From NCBI RefSeq assembly GCF_003001955.1, contig NZ_PVNH01000002.1, forward strand, positions 310,001-374,000: a DNA stretch of 64,000 nucleotides. Reading direction: 5' to 3'. Under the pieces are notes generated by a model. That model saw nothing but the letters and a program-made list of their open reading frames with translations, ran no database searches and was not told where the DNA came from. Shown here in pieces: positions 54,610 through 63,651 of this stretch. Each line of letters starts with the position of its first letter. Positions within the stretch are counted from its first letter, which is position 1. A program made the position numbers and the translations under genes. Source of the DNA: Prauserella shujinwangii (GTDB lineage: Bacteria > Actinomycetota > Actinomycetes > Mycobacteriales > Pseudonocardiaceae).

Positions 54610-55572
54610 ATGACCGCAACGACCACGCCGCGCCGCGAGGGTTTCCACTCGCTGCGCCGGGGCGGACTCAACTGGGACGCGTTCCCACTGCGCCTGTTCG
54701 TCAAGGGCAACAAGAAGTTCTGGAATCCCGCGGACATCGACTTCGGCGCCGACCACGACGACTGGCTGACCCTCACCGACGAGGAGCGCCGCTCGGCGAC
54801 GTACCTGTGCGCGCAGTTCATCGCCGGTGAGGAGGCGGTGACCGAGGACATCCAGCCGTTCATGAAGGCCATGGCGGCCGAGGGCAGGCTCGGCGACGAG
54901 ATGTACCTCACCCAGTTCTGCTTCGAGGAGGCCAAGCACACCGAGGTGTTCCGGCGCTGGATGGACGCGGTCGGGCTGACCGAGGACCTGCACCCGTTCG
55001 TCGCCGAGAACCCGCACTACCGCAAGCTCTTCTACGAGGAGCTGCCGGAGTCGCTGCACGCGCTGGACAACGACCCCAGCCCGGCCAACCAGATCCGCGC
55101 GAGCGTGACGTACAACCACGTCATCGAGGGCAGCCTGGCACTCACCGGGTACTACGCGTGGCAGAAGGTGTGCACCTCGCGGAACATCCTGCCCGGCATG
55201 CAGGAGCTGGTGCGGCGCATCGGCGACGACGAGCGCAGGCACATGGCGTGGGGCACGTTCACCTGCCGCAGGCACGTCGCCGCGGACGACTCTCTGTGGG
55301 AGGTCGTCCAGCAGCGGATGGCCGAGCTCCTGCCGCACGCGCTGAACATGATCGAGTGGGTCAACCAGCAGTTCGACGAGCCCCCGTTCGGCATCGACAA
55401 CCAGGAGTTCGTGCAGTACGCGGCCGACCGCGCGCAGCGCAGGCTCGGTGCGATCGAGTCGGCCCGGGGCGCGAACGTGGCCGACATCGACCTCGACTAC
55501 ACGCCGGAGCAACTGGAGGAGACCTTCGGCCAGGAGGACGCGAAGGCTTTCGCGGAGGCATCGGCTCGGTAG
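54610..55572 (+). CDS. R2-like ligand-binding oxidase (R2lox, Mn/Fe)
   Basis: 320 aa. All R2lox hallmarks are present with a constant +6 offset from the mycobacterial protein: metal ligands Glu74, Glu107, His110, Glu173, Glu208 and His211 (in [21 protein letters not shown] and DDERRH), and the residues that form the Tyr-Val ether cross-link, Val77 and Tyr168. This separates it from true ribonucleotide reductase R2 subunits. R2lox assembles a Mn/Fe cofactor and binds a fatty-acid-like ligand; its physiological substrate is unknown. Co-transcribed with tetR. Confidence 0.93.
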   Translation: MTATTTPRREGFHSLRRGGLNWDAFPLRLFVKGNKKFWNPADIDFGADHDDWLTLTDEERRSATYLCAQFIAGEEAVTEDIQPFMKAMAAEGRLGDEMYLTQFCFEEAKHTEVFRRWMDAVGLTEDLHPFVAENPHYRKLFYEELPESLHALDNDPSPANQIRASVTYNHVIEGSLALTGYYAWQKVCTSRNILPGMQELVRRIGDDERRHMAWGTFTCRRHVAADDSLWEVVQQRMAELLPHALNMIEWVNQQFDEPPFGIDNQEFVQYAADRAQRRLGAIESARGANVADIDLDYTPEQLEETFGQEDAKAFAEASAR

Positions 55573-55576
55573 CGCT

Positions 55577-55669
55577 CGTGAGTGGTAACCGTGGTAAGAA
55601 CGCCCACCCGTCGCCCGGCCACCACCCCCGGCGGAGACGCTCCGGGCCACTGTGCCTTTTTCACTCACG
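55577..55669. repeat. Degenerate class 2 palindromic element
   Basis: The left end CGTGAGTGGTAACCGTGGTA followed by AGAACGCCC matches the class 2 consensus. The right end CACTCACG pairs with the first 8 bp across about 77 nt. Lies between R2lox and the K+ channel gene, which are co-directional. Confidence 0.6.
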
Positions 55670-55687
55670 ACGGTTTAGGTTGGGCCC

Positions 55688-56725
55688 GTGCCGTTCTTCC
55701 TGTCCAGGTTGCTCGCCCGGCTGCTGGTACTGCGCAGCTGGGCGACGCCGATCGTGGTGATCGTCTTCGTCTTCGTGACGAGCTGGCCGCTGATGGCGCT
55801 GGCCGAGCCGGACGGCAGCGCGCTGGTGCGGCCGGAGAACTTCTGGTGGTACTTCGTCGTGACCGCGGCGACCGTCGGCTACGGCGACTACTACCCCGAG
55901 ACCGGCGCGGGGCACGTCGTGGGCGCCTACGTGATCGTCGGCGGCATCGTGACGCTGACCACCGTGTTCACGAAGATGGCCTCGATACTCGAACAGGCGA
56001 GGGGGCGACGAATGCAAGGAGCCATCACCGTGGACGCGTCCGGCCACGTGGTGCTGATCGGTTACACCGCGGGCCGCACCGAACGGATCGTGCACGAGCT
56101 GCTCGCCGACGGCACGTCCACAGTGGTGCTGTGCGCGTGGGACGACGTGGCCACGCACCCGATGCCGGAGGAACCGGTCGAGTTCGTGCGGGGCGAGCTC
56201 AACGATCCGGAAACGCTGCGGCGCGCCGGGGTGCACCGCGCCCGCACGGTCCTGGTCGACGCGCGGGACGACAACGAGGCGCTGGCGATCGCGGTGATCG
56301 TCGACCACGTGGTCGAGTCGGCGCACATCGTGGTGACCCTGCGCGACATGGCGCAGACGTCGCTGATCCACTACGTCGACGCGGGCATCCGCTGCGTGCA
56401 GTGGCACACCCCGCGCATGATCACCGAGGAACTCACCTCGCCGGGCATCGCCGAGGTGTACGCGGAGCTGATGACCCACGGCGGGGCCAACACCTACTCG
56501 GTGCCGCTGCCGGAGTCCCTCGGTCCCGTGCTGGTCGACCACTGCCGGACGGCGCTGGGCAGGGGCCACGGTGCGACACTGCTCGCGGCGCGGACCGATT
56601 CGGAGCTGATCGTCAACCCGAACTGGCGGACCGAACTTCCCGCGGGCTCCACGCTCTACTACGTCAGCGAGCGGCGGCTCACCACCGAGCAGATCACCGC
56701 GGCCCTGCGCCAGCCCGTCTCCTGA
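55688..56725 (+). CDS. Potassium channel with RCK (TrkA-N) domain
   Basis: 345 aa. The N-terminal pore unit has two helices (SWATPIVVIVFVFVTSWPLMAL and the inner helix HVVGAYVIVGGIVTLTTVFTKM) with selectivity filter TVGYGD at 62-67. From about residue 110 comes an RCK domain (HVVLIGYTAGRTERIVHELL, then VLVDARDDNEALAIAVIVDHV) that would bind nucleotide or Ca2+ and gate the pore. A C-terminal RCK lobe completes the MthK/TrkA-type layout. GTG start. Preceded by a degenerate class 2 repeat. Confidence 0.9.
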   Translation: MPFFLSRLLARLLVLRSWATPIVVIVFVFVTSWPLMALAEPDGSALVRPENFWWYFVVTAATVGYGDYYPETGAGHVVGAYVIVGGIVTLTTVFTKMASILEQARGRRMQGAITVDASGHVVLIGYTAGRTERIVHELLADGTSTVVLCAWDDVATHPMPEEPVEFVRGELNDPETLRRAGVHRARTVLVDARDDNEALAIAVIVDHVVESAHIVVTLRDMAQTSLIHYVDAGIRCVQWHTPRMITEELTSPGIAEVYAELMTHGGANTYSVPLPESLGPVLVDHCRTALGRGHGATLLAARTDSELIVNPNWRTELPAGSTLYYVSERRLTTEQITAALRQPVS

Positions 56726-56731
56726 GCACGC

Positions 56732-56810
56732 CCCCAATGTGGCATCGGTTGCGCTGAACGCACCCAATGTGGCATCCGGTGCGTTGAACGCACCCGATGC
56801 CACATTGGGG
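56732..56810. repeat. Class 1 palindromic element with duplicated left arm
   Basis: CCCAATGTGGCATCggttGCGCTGAACGCA (56733-56762) is repeated with two or three changes as a second 30-bp unit to 56792, then the inverted arm CCGATGCCACATTGGGG closes the palindrome (17-bp perfect outer arms). Both units contain the TTGAACGC/CTGAACGC core. Lies between convergent genes. Confidence 0.85.
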
Positions 56811-56895
56811 AAATCCCGGAGGACGGCGACGGCGGGCGCGGTGCGCCGTCACGTTCCCCCGTGCGGCGGGAAACCGGCGAAGTCGTGGCGGCTCG

Positions 56896-58554
56896 TCACG
56901 CGTGCCGGGCCTTGGCCAGGTTCTGCAGGCCGAGCAGCTCGATGGCCCGCTCGCGCATCTCGACCTTGCGGACCTTCCCGGTGACGGTCATCGGGAAGTC
57001 CTCGACCACGTGGACGTAGCGCGGGATCTTGTAGTGCGCGAGCTTGCCCGAGCAGAACTCGCGCAGCGTGTCCGCGGTCAGCGGCCGCGCGCCCTCCCGC
57101 ATGCGCACCCACGCCATCAGCTCCTCGCCGTACTTGGCGTCCGGCACGCCGATCACCTGCGCGTCGAGGATGTCCGGGTGGGTGTAGAGGAACTCCTCGA
57201 TCTCCCTCGGGTAGATGTTCTCCCCGCCGCGGATCACCATGTCCTTGATCCGGCCGGTGATGTTGACGTAGCCCTCGTCGTCCATCACGGCGAGGTCCCC
57301 GGTGTGCATCCAGCGCGCCCGGTCGATGGCCTCCGCGGTCTTGTCCGGCTGCTCCCAGTAGCCGAGCATCACCGAGTAGCCACGCGTGCAGAACTCGCCG
57401 GGCGTGCCGCGCGGCACGGTCAGCCCGGTCTCCGGGTCCACGATCTTGACCTCCAGATGCGGCCCGACCCGGCCGACCGTCGACACCCGGCGCTCGATCG
57501 AGTCGTCCGCCCTGGTCTGCGTGGACACCGGGGACGTCTCCGTCATGCCGTAACAGATGGACACCTCTGCCATCCCCATCCGCTCGATGACCTGCTTCAT
57601 CACCTCCACCGGGCACGGCGAGCCCGCCATGATGCCGGTCCGCAGCGAGGAGAGCTCGAACTCGTCGAAGCCCGGCTCGGCCAGCTCCGCGATGAACATC
57701 GTCGGCACGCCGTACAGGGAGGTGCACCGCTCGGCCTCGACCGCCTGCAGGGTGGCCCTGGGCTCGAACGAGGGCGCGGGGATCACCATGCAGGCCCCGT
57801 GGCTTGTGCACGCCAGGTTGCCCATGACCATGCCGAAGCAGTGGTAGAAGGGCACCGGGATGCACACGCGATCGGCCTCGGTGTAGTTGCACAGCTCGCC
57901 GACGAAGAAGCCGTTGTTGAGGATGTTGTGGTGGGACAGCGTGGCGCCCTTGGGGAAGCCCGTCGTGCCCGAGGTGTACTGGATGTTGATCGGGTCGTCG
58001 GCGCTCAGCGTGTCGCGGACCCGGGCGAGCCGCTCGGGGTCGGCGTTCCGCCCGCTCTCCAGCAGCGCGTTCCAGTCGTCGCCACCGAGCAGCACGACGT
58101 CCGCCAGCTCCGGGCAGCGGGGCCGGACCTCGGCGATCATGCCCTGGTAGTCGGAGGTCTTGAAGCTCTCGGCCGCGACGAGCATCGTGATCCCGGCCTG
58201 GTTGAGCACGTACTCCAGCTCGTGCGAGCGGTAGGCCGGGTTGATGTTCACCAGGATCGCGCCGATCTTGGCCGTCGCGTACTGGGTGAGCGTCCACTCC
58301 GCACAGTTCGGTGCCCAGATGCCGACGCGGTCACCCTTGCCGATGCCGCGCTCCAGCAGGCCGAGCGCCAGCGCGTCGACCTCGGCGGCCAGCTCCCGGT
58401 AGCTCCACCGGCGGCCGGACGGGCGGTCCACGAGCGCGTCCCGGTCGCCGAACGTCTGCACGGTCCGGTCCAGGTTGTCACCGATCGTGTCCCCGAGCAG
58501 CGGGACGTCGGATGTACCCGACGAGTAACTCGGCACGGCTGGTGCGCCTGGCAT
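56896..58554 (-). CDS. Fatty-acyl-CoA synthetase (AMP-binding)
   Basis: 552 aa. The AMP-binding P-loop [19 protein letters not shown]5 [11 protein letters not shown]7 [20 protein letters not shown]8 [13 protein letters not shown] and the C-terminal catalytic lysine in TGKVRKVEM are all present. It activates medium or long-chain acids to acyl-CoA through an acyl-adenylate; the sequence is of the FadD/Acs-II type. No signal or membrane segment. ATG 58554 is preceded by GGGAGG. Divergent from the PhzF-like gene. Confidence 0.92.
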   Translation of the reverse strand: MPGAPAVPSYSSGTSDVPLLGDTIGDNLDRTVQTFGDRDALVDRPSGRRWSYRELAAEVDALALGLLERGIGKGDRVGIWAPNCAEWTLTQYATAKIGAILVNINPAYRSHELEYVLNQAGITMLVAAESFKTSDYQGMIAEVRPRCPELADVVLLGGDDWNALLESGRNADPERLARVRDTLSADDPINIQYTSGTTGFPKGATLSHHNILNNGFFVGELCNYTEADRVCIPVPFYHCFGMVMGNLACTSHGACMVIPAPSFEPRATLQAVEAERCTSLYGVPTMFIAELAEPGFDEFELSSLRTGIMAGSPCPVEVMKQVIERMGMAEVSICYGMTETSPVSTQTRADDSIERRVSTVGRVGPHLEVKIVDPETGLTVPRGTPGEFCTRGYSVMLGYWEQPDKTAEAIDRARWMHTGDLAVMDDEGYVNITGRIKDMVIRGGENIYPREIEEFLYTHPDILDAQVIGVPDAKYGEELMAWVRMREGARPLTADTLREFCSGKLAHYKIPRYVHVVEDFPMTVTGKVRKVEMRERAIELLGLQNLAKARHA

Positions 58555-58628
58555 GGTGCCTCCCTCGACGTCGCGACTGACGGCACCCCGGAGTGTAGAA
58601 ACGGGTGTGACCGTCGGCACATCTGCAG

Positions 58629-59081
58629 ATGGAGGGAATCTCCGTGACCGGGCAGAAGACCGGCGTGCGGCTGCACACCGTCGACGCGTTCGCCGCGGAA
58701 CCGTTCCGGGGCAACCCGGCGGGCGTGGTGTTGCTGGACTCCCCCGCCGACCCGGCGTGGATGCAGGCGGTCGCGAACGAGCTGGGACACGCCGACACCG
58801 CGTTCGTCGTCGTGAGCGAGGAGCCCAAGCCGCTGCGCTGGTTCACCCCCGTCACCGAGGTGAGCCTGTGCGGGCACGCCACGCTCGCCGCCACCCACGT
58901 GCTCGGCGGGCGGCAGGTGTTCGCCACCCGCAGCGGCGAGTTGCGGCGGCTCGGCCGCACGGAGCTGGCCGGGGAGCAGGCTTCGCCGCGCGGCGGTGTC
59001 GTGCGCATGGCCCTGCGCGGTGACCGGGTGACGATCTCCGGGCAGGCCGTCACAGTCACGGCGGGCCAACTGCTCGGCTGA
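58629..59081 (+). CDS. PhzF-like isomerase, internally deleted short form
   Basis: 150 aa against about 270 for normal PhzF proteins. The N-terminal half ([25 protein letters not shown], then [14 protein letters not shown] and [20 protein letters not shown]) is regular. At about residue 105 (TRSGELRR) it jumps to what is normally the C-terminal end ([18 protein letters not shown], then [19 protein letters not shown]). The middle 110 or so residues, including part of the active-site half, are missing in frame. The position of the usual catalytic Glu reads HADTAF. Probably a remnant or a non-catalytic paralogue. Confidence 0.72.
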   Translation: MEGISVTGQKTGVRLHTVDAFAAEPFRGNPAGVVLLDSPADPAWMQAVANELGHADTAFVVVSEEPKPLRWFTPVTEVSLCGHATLAATHVLGGRQVFATRSGELRRLGRTELAGEQASPRGGVVRMALRGDRVTISGQAVTVTAGQLLG

Positions 59082-59091
59082 GCCGCCCACG

Positions 59092-59146
59092 GGCAGTGAA
59101 GGCCACCTCGAGTGCGTTGAACGCAGTCAAGGTGGCCTTCACTGCC
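59092..59146. repeat. Palindromic element, class 1
   Basis: GGCAGTGAAGGCCACCT pairs perfectly with AGGTGGCCTTCACTGCC over a TGCGTTGAACGCA core. Outer arms nearly equal those at 30216-30268. Sits between two co-directional genes. Confidence 0.85.
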
Positions 59147-59194
59147 GGCCGGCGCGAGTGGCGGGCGGTGCGGCTCCGCTGGAACGATGGCGCC

Positions 59195-59572
59195 ATGCGG
59201 CTGTTGCTGAACGTGATCTGGCTGGTGCTGGCCGGCTTCTGGCTGGCGGTCGGGTACGCCGTCGCCGGCATCATCTGCTGCCTGCTGATCGTCACGATCC
59301 CGTTCGGCATCGCGTCGTTCCGCATCGCCAACTACGCGCTCTGGCCGTTCGGCCGCACGCTGGCCGACCGGCCCGGCGCGGGAGCGCCCTCGCTGCTCGG
59401 GAACATCGTGTGGATCGTGTTCGCCGGCTGGTGGCTGGCCCTCGAGCACGTCGTCACCGGCGTGTTGCTGTGCCTGACGGTCATCGGCATCCCGCTCGGG
59501 GTGGCCAACTTCAAGCTGGTCCCGGTGTCGCTCCTCCCGCTGGGGCGCGAGATCGTCCCGGCACCCCGGTGA
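59195..59572 (+). CDS. YccF-family (DUF307) inner membrane protein
   Basis: 125 aa, two repeated units, each with a pair of helices: LLNVIWLVLAGFWLAVGYAVAGIICCLLIVTIPFGIASFRIANYALWPFGR and LLGNIVWIVFAGWWLALEHVVTGVLLCLTVIGIPLGVANFKL. The PFGIASFRIA/PLGVANFKL turns are the YccF signature. Function unknown. ATG 59195 has no strong ribosome site. Its last 62 bp overlap the convergent hxlR gene. Confidence 0.88.
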   Translation: MRLLLNVIWLVLAGFWLAVGYAVAGIICCLLIVTIPFGIASFRIANYALWPFGRTLADRPGAGAPSLLGNIVWIVFAGWWLALEHVVTGVLLCLTVIGIPLGVANFKLVPVSLLPLGREIVPAPR

Positions 59573-59945
59573 CCGCCGCGTCGTAGGCCGCCCGCGCGGC
59601 CAGCACCTCGGGCAGCCTGCCCTCCACGAGTTCGATCAGGTCGTGCAGCCGCTCGGCCACAGCCCGGCCCAGCGCGGTGAGGCTGTACTCCACGTGCGGC
59701 GGGATGGTCGGCCGCGCCTCGCGGTGCACGAACCCGTCCCGCTCCAGCTGTTGCAGGGTCTGCGCCAGCATCTTCTCGCTCACGCCGTCGACCCGCCTGC
59801 GCAGGGCGTTGAACCGGAACGTGCCCTCCAGCAACGCGGCCATCGCGAGGATGCCCCATCTGCCCGTGACGTGCTCCAGCGCGGTGCGTGAGTCGCACCG
59901 GCGGGAGAACACGTCCGGCACGAGCCGGTCGATGTCGTCCTCCAC
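59511..59945 (-). CDS. HxlR-family redox-type regulator (QorR-like)
   Basis: 144 aa. The winged helix RCDSRTALEHVTGRWGILAMAALLEGTFRFNALRRRVDGVSEKMLAQTLQQLERDGFV is typical HxlR. Cys17 in SRRCDSR corresponds to the conserved redox-sensing cysteine of QorR-type regulators. Divergent from the QorB-like gene, with a 9-bp-arm inverted repeat between. It likely represses that gene until quinone or diamide stress. GTG start. The 3' end overlaps yccF. Confidence 0.87.
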   Translation of the reverse strand: MEDDIDRLVPDVFSRRCDSRTALEHVTGRWGILAMAALLEGTFRFNALRRRVDGVSEKMLAQTLQQLERDGFVHREARPTIPPHVEYSLTALGRAVAERLHDLIELVEGRLPEVLAARAAYDAAVTGVPGRSRAPAGGATPGPA

Positions 59946-59971
59946 ACCACCCAGGATACCCGCAGGTGACT

Positions 59972-60009
59972 GTACTAACTTCCAGTTGGCACTTTCGAAT
60001 AGTTAGTAC
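59972..60009. promoter_or_regulatory. Operator candidate between hxlR and qorB-like genes
   Basis: GTACTAACT and AGTTAGTAC are perfect 9-bp arms, 20 nt apart. GTACTAACTT and GTACTAAGTT (60007-60016) also form direct repeats. It is located just upstream of both starts, as in QorR-controlled loci. Confidence 0.65.
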
Positions 60010-60054
60010 TAAGTTGAACCTTGAACTAGTCGTTGCGAACCGAGGAGAGAACGG

Positions 60055-60903
60055 ATGATCGTCGTCACCGGAGCCACCGGCCAGCTGGGCAGGCTCGCGC
60101 TCGCGGCACTGCGGGAGCGGGTACCCGACACGGAGGTCGTCGCCGCGGTGCGGAATCCCGCCAAGGCCGCGGACCTGGGCGTCGAGGTCCGCGAGGCGGA
60201 CTACGACCGGCCGGAGACGCTGCCGTCGGCGTTCGCGGGAGCCGACCGCGTGCTGTTCATCTCCGGCAGCGAGGTCGGCAGGCGGGTCCCGCAGCACGCC
60301 GCCGTGGTGGTGGCCGCCAAGGAGGCCGGAGCCGGGCACCTCGTCTACACCAGCGCGCCGAAGGCCGACACGTCGCCGCTGATCCTGGCCCCGGAACACC
60401 GCGAGACCGAGCGGATCATCCGCGAGTCCGGCCTGCCGTTCACGTTCCTGCGGAACAACTGGTACACGGAGAACTACGAGCAGAACATCCGGCAGGCCGC
60501 CGAGACGGGTGTCTACCTGGGCAGCGCGGGCGAAGGGCGGGTCGCCAGCGCCCCGCGCGCCGACTACGCGGAGGCGGCGGCCGTCGTCCTGACCAGCGCC
60601 GGCCACGAGGGCCGGGTCTACGAGCTCTCCGGCGACACGGCCTGGAGTTACGCGGACCTGGCCGCGGAGATCTCCGCGGCGGCCGGCCGGGAGGTCGGGT
60701 ACCGGGACGTCAGCCCCGAGGAGCACCGCGCCGCGCTGGCGTCGGCCGGGCTGCCGGACGCCGTCGTCGACCTCGTGGTCGGGCTCGACGCGGACACCAG
60801 GCAGGGCCTGCTCGCCGGGACAACGGGCGAGCTGAAGGCGCTGCTCGGCCGCCCGACCACGCCGCTGGCCGACTCCGTGCGCGAGATCCTCGCGCGCGGC
60901 TGA
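60055..60903 (+). CDS. NAD(P)H:quinone oxidoreductase, NmrA-like (QorB/Qor2)
   Basis: 282 aa. The dinucleotide motif GATGQLG is at 6-12, with no SDR YxxxK, as in atypical NmrA-like proteins. LVYTSAPKADTSPLILAPEHRETERIIRESGLPFTFLRNNWYTENYEQNI is the QorB hallmark. It reduces quinones with NADPH and protects from electrophiles. GAGGAG precedes the ATG. Divergent HxlR gene and shared operator support redox regulation. Ends 5 bp from the convergent metallophosphatase gene. Confidence 0.9.
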   Translation: MIVVTGATGQLGRLALAALRERVPDTEVVAAVRNPAKAADLGVEVREADYDRPETLPSAFAGADRVLFISGSEVGRRVPQHAAVVVAAKEAGAGHLVYTSAPKADTSPLILAPEHRETERIIRESGLPFTFLRNNWYTENYEQNIRQAAETGVYLGSAGEGRVASAPRADYAEAAAVVLTSAGHEGRVYELSGDTAWSYADLAAEISAAAGREVGYRDVSPEEHRAALASAGLPDAVVDLVVGLDADTRQGLLAGTTGELKALLGRPTTPLADSVREILARG

Positions 60904-60907
60904 CGGC

Positions 60908-61708
60908 TCAGTCCTCCGGCTCCCACGGCAGCGGAACCACCAGGCAGGGACCGCCGACGAACAGGCCACCGTCGACACCGAGCGCCTTGCCGCCCGCGTA
61001 CAGGTAGGGCGCCTCGATCTGCGTGGGGTGGATGCCGAGCTGGTCGGCGATCACGCTGTGCCCGTGCACCACGCGCTCGCCGCCGAGGCGCTCCAGCAGC
61101 GTCTCGGCGGCGTCCTGGCCGCGCGGACCGCGGAAGGCGTATCGCGTGGTCATCCGCCGCCACACTTCCCACCACGACTCGAGGTCGTCGCCGCGGAGCA
61201 CGTCCTGGACGGTCGTGTTGATCTCCTCCGCGGTGGCTCCCCATTCCAGGTACTCGAGCGTGTCGGAGTGCACGAGCAGGTGGTTCGCGGCGTGCGCGAC
61301 GAGCGGTCGCGACACCAGCCACTCCACATGCTCCTCGGTCAGCTCGTCCTGGTCGGCGAGCTGGCCGCCGTTGATCTCCCAGCTCCGCGCGAAGCTGCGC
61401 GGCCCGAAGTCCGAGGGCACCGGGGTGTCGCCGAAGCGGTACATCCCGAGCAGCAGGATCTCGTGGTTGCCGAGCAGGGTCTCCACCGAACCGCCCGCGT
61501 CCCGCGCCTGCCGCTGCAGCTTCCGGACGAGGTCGATCGCACCGATGCCGTCGGGGCCCCGGTCCACGAAGTCACCGAGGAACCACAGGCGGGCGCCACC
61601 ACCCGCCCAGTCGTCGGAGTCGTCGACGAGACCGCGTTCGTGCAGGGCGTCGGCGAGCTCGTCGCGGTAGCCGTGCACGTCGCCGACCACGAACGTCGGT
61701 TCCTCCAT
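60908..61708 (-). CDS. Metallophosphoesterase (calcineurin-like, PP2A-type fold)
   Basis: 266 aa. GDVHG at 9-13, GDFVDRG near 46-52, GNHE near 83 and later histidines in VVHGHSV (about 225) give the binuclear metal site of the PPP/ApaH-like group. The long middle insertion resembles Ser/Thr- or bis-nucleoside-tetraphosphate phosphatases; substrate unknown. Start could be ATG 61708 or the GTG just upstream. Followed downstream by a convergent gene, and preceded by the HAD-IIA gene on the same strand with 40 bp between. Confidence 0.85.
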   Translation of the reverse strand: MEEPTFVVGDVHGYRDELADALHERGLVDDSDDWAGGGARLWFLGDFVDRGPDGIGAIDLVRKLQRQARDAGGSVETLLGNHEILLLGMYRFGDTPVPSDFGPRSFARSWEINGGQLADQDELTEEHVEWLVSRPLVAHAANHLLVHSDTLEYLEWGATAEEINTTVQDVLRGDDLESWWEVWRRMTTRYAFRGPRGQDAAETLLERLGGERVVHGHSVIADQLGIHPTQIEAPYLYAGGKALGVDGGLFVGGPCLVVPLPWEPED

Positions 61709-61748
61709 CACGCCCCGACGATAGGCCCCCACGCGGCGGGCGACCTGG

Positions 61749-62543
61749 TCAGGCTGCCCCGAACGGGTCCTTCGTGCGCCCCACCAGGTCCGCGATGGAG
61801 TCCAGGACGAGCGTGGGCCGGTACGGGTAACGCTCCGCGGAGTCCCTGGTGGAGATCCCGCTGAGCACGAGAATCGTCTGCAACCCGGCCTCGATCCCGG
61901 AGTGCACGTCGGTGTCCATCCGGTCGCCGATCATCAGCGTGTGCTCCGAGTGCGCGCCCAGCGCCCGCAGCGCCGAGCGCATCATCAACGGGTTCGGCTT
62001 GCCGACGAAGTACGGCGCCCGACCGGTCGCCTTCTCGATCAGGGCCGCGATCGAGCCGGTCGCGGGCAGCACGCCCTCGCGGCTCGGGCCGGTCGCGTCG
62101 GGGTTGGTCGCGATGAACCGGGCACCGCCCTGGATGAGCCGGATGGCCCTGGTGATCGCGGTGAAGCTGTACGTCCGGGTCTCACCGAGCACGACGTAGT
62201 CCGGGTCACGGTCGGTGAGGACGTAACCGGCCTCGTGCAGCGCCGTGGTCAGCCCGGCCTCCCCGATCACGAACGCCGAGCCGTTCGGGCGCTGGGAGTC
62301 GAGGAACTTCGCGGTGGCCAGCGCGGAGGTCCAGATGGCCTCCTCCGGCACGTCCAGGCCGCTCGCGAGCAGCCTGGCCCGCAGGTCGCGAGGGGTGTAG
62401 ATGGAGTTGTTGGTCAGCACGAGGAAGCTGGTGCCGTTCGACCTCAGCTCGGCGAGGAACTCGTCCGCGCCCGGAATCATGTGCTCTTCCTGCACGAGCA
62501 CGCCGTCCATGTCGGTCAGGTAGCTCCACCGCTGATCGCTCAT
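61749..62543 (-). CDS. HAD-IIA hydrolase (NagD-like)
   Basis: 264 aa. Motif I TDMDGVLV with Asp11 and Asp13, LTNNS as motif II, the lysine in VGKPNPLMM and MIGDRMDTD as motif IV. The alpha/beta cap between motifs II and III ([27 protein letters not shown]) defines the NagD/AraL subgroup that dephosphorylates nucleotides and sugar phosphates. Full length. The next gene upstream, modC, ends 11 bp away, so it may be read from the molybdate operon. Confidence 0.9.
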   Translation of the reverse strand: MSDQRWSYLTDMDGVLVQEEHMIPGADEFLAELRSNGTSFLVLTNNSIYTPRDLRARLLASGLDVPEEAIWTSALATAKFLDSQRPNGSAFVIGEAGLTTALHEAGYVLTDRDPDYVVLGETRTYSFTAITRAIRLIQGGARFIATNPDATGPSREGVLPATGSIAALIEKATGRAPYFVGKPNPLMMRSALRALGAHSEHTLMIGDRMDTDVHSGIEAGLQTILVLSGISTRDSAERYPYRPTLVLDSIADLVGRTKDPFGAA

Positions 62544-62553
62544 GGGGCAGAGC

Positions 62554-63651
62554 CTATTGGCTCGGAGCCGGGTGGATGGCCACCGCGGTCGCCTTCACCG
62601 CGAGCCGGACCGGCGTCCCCGGTTCCAGCCCCAGCTCCGCGACGGCCGACGGCGTGAGGTCCGCGGTGACCCCCTCGGCCCAGTCCTCGCCGTCGACGGC
62701 CCGCAGCCGCACGACGGCCCCGTGCGGCTCCAGCCCGCCCACCACGGCGCCGACCGTGTTGCGGGGACTGCCTTTCGGCGGCGCGCCCGCCGGGTGCACG
62801 GCGACCGCGCCGGGCGCGAAGACGGCGACGGCGGGCTCCCCCGGCACCACGTCCGGCGCGGGCAGCCCGCTGACGTGCCCACCGCCCCGGGTGCGCAGAC
62901 CGTCCGCGGTCGCCGTGCCCGGCACCAGGTTGAGCCCGGCGATCCGGGCGGTGAACGGGTTGCGCGGCGCACCGAGCACCTGCCGCGTCGGCCCGCGCTC
63001 GACCACCCGGCCCCGCGCGAGCACCACGACGTGGTCGGCCAGCGCGAGCGCGTCCAGCGGGTCGTGCGTGACGAGCACGGTCGCCCGCTCCGGCTCCCGC
63101 GCCCCGAGCACCCTGCGCAACAGGCCGCGGACGGCGGGAGCGGCGTCGACGTCGAGCGCCGCGAGCGGCTCGTCGAGCAGCAGCAGCGCGGGGTCCCCGG
63201 CGAGCGCCCTGGCCACGGCGACGCGCTGCGCCTGCCCTCCGGAAAGCTGGCCCGGCCTGCGCCCGGCGAGCCCCACGGCGTCCACTTCGGTCAGCCAGCG
63301 CAGCGCGACCTCCCGCGCGGCCGCCTTCGAGGCACCGCGCGCACGGGGCGAGAACGCCACGTTGTCCAGCACGGACAGGTGCGGGAACAGCAGCGCGTCC
63401 TGGGCGAGCAGGCCCACGCTCCTGGCGTGCGGCGGCACGTGCACGCGGGGGGCGGAGGTCAGGGTGCGGCCGCGCAGCGTGATCGTGCCCCGGTCGGGAA
63501 GATGCAGGCCGGCGAGGCAGCCGAGCAACGTGGACTTGCCGGAACCGTTGGGGCCGAGCACCGCCAGGACCGACCCCGCGGGCACGTCGAAGCGCACGTC
63601 GAGGGCGAACTCGCCGCGCCGCGCGGTCAGATCGGCGTGCAGGCTCGTCAC
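62554..63651 (-). CDS. modC: Molybdate-type ABC transporter ATPase with TOBE domain
   Basis: 365 aa. Walker [10 protein letters not shown] at 33-41, signature [15 protein letters not shown], Walker [16 protein letters not shown] and an H-loop in [19 protein letters not shown]. The C-terminal 100 residues hold a Mop/TOBE-type beta-barrel ([19 protein letters not shown], then [22 protein letters not shown]) that senses oxyanion. Molybdate is likelier than sulfate given the short TOBE. The GTG start overlaps the modB stop by 4 bp. Downstream HAD-IIA gene follows. Confidence 0.87.
   Translation of the reverse strand: MTSLHADLTARRGEFALDVRFDVPAGSVLAVLGPNGSGKSTLLGCLAGLHLPDRGTITLRGRTLTSAPRVHVPPHARSVGLLAQDALLFPHLSVLDNVAFSPRARGASKAAAREVALRWLTEVDAVGLAGRRPGQLSGGQAQRVAVARALAGDPALLLLDEPLAALDVDAAPAVRGLLRRVLGAREPERATVLVTHDPLDALALADHVVVLARGRVVERGPTRQVLGAPRNPFTARIAGLNLVPGTATADGLRTRGGGHVSGLPAPDVVPGEPAVAVFAPGAVAVHPAGAPPKGSPRNTVGAVVGGLEPHGAVVRLRAVDGEDWAEGVTADLTPSAVAELGLEPGTPVRLAVKATAVAIHPAPSQ

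Noticed and set aside
54610-55572. Class I ribonucleotide reductase R2 subunit (NrdB/NrdF)
   Set aside because: The Val77/Tyr168 cross-link pair, R2lox spacing of metal ligands and the tetR partner identify R2lox; no nrdE or nrdA is nearby.
56733-56810. Possible CRISPR array (repeated 30-bp units with an inverted copy)
   Set aside because: Only two direct units with no spacers between them, and no cas genes; it belongs to the palindrome family.
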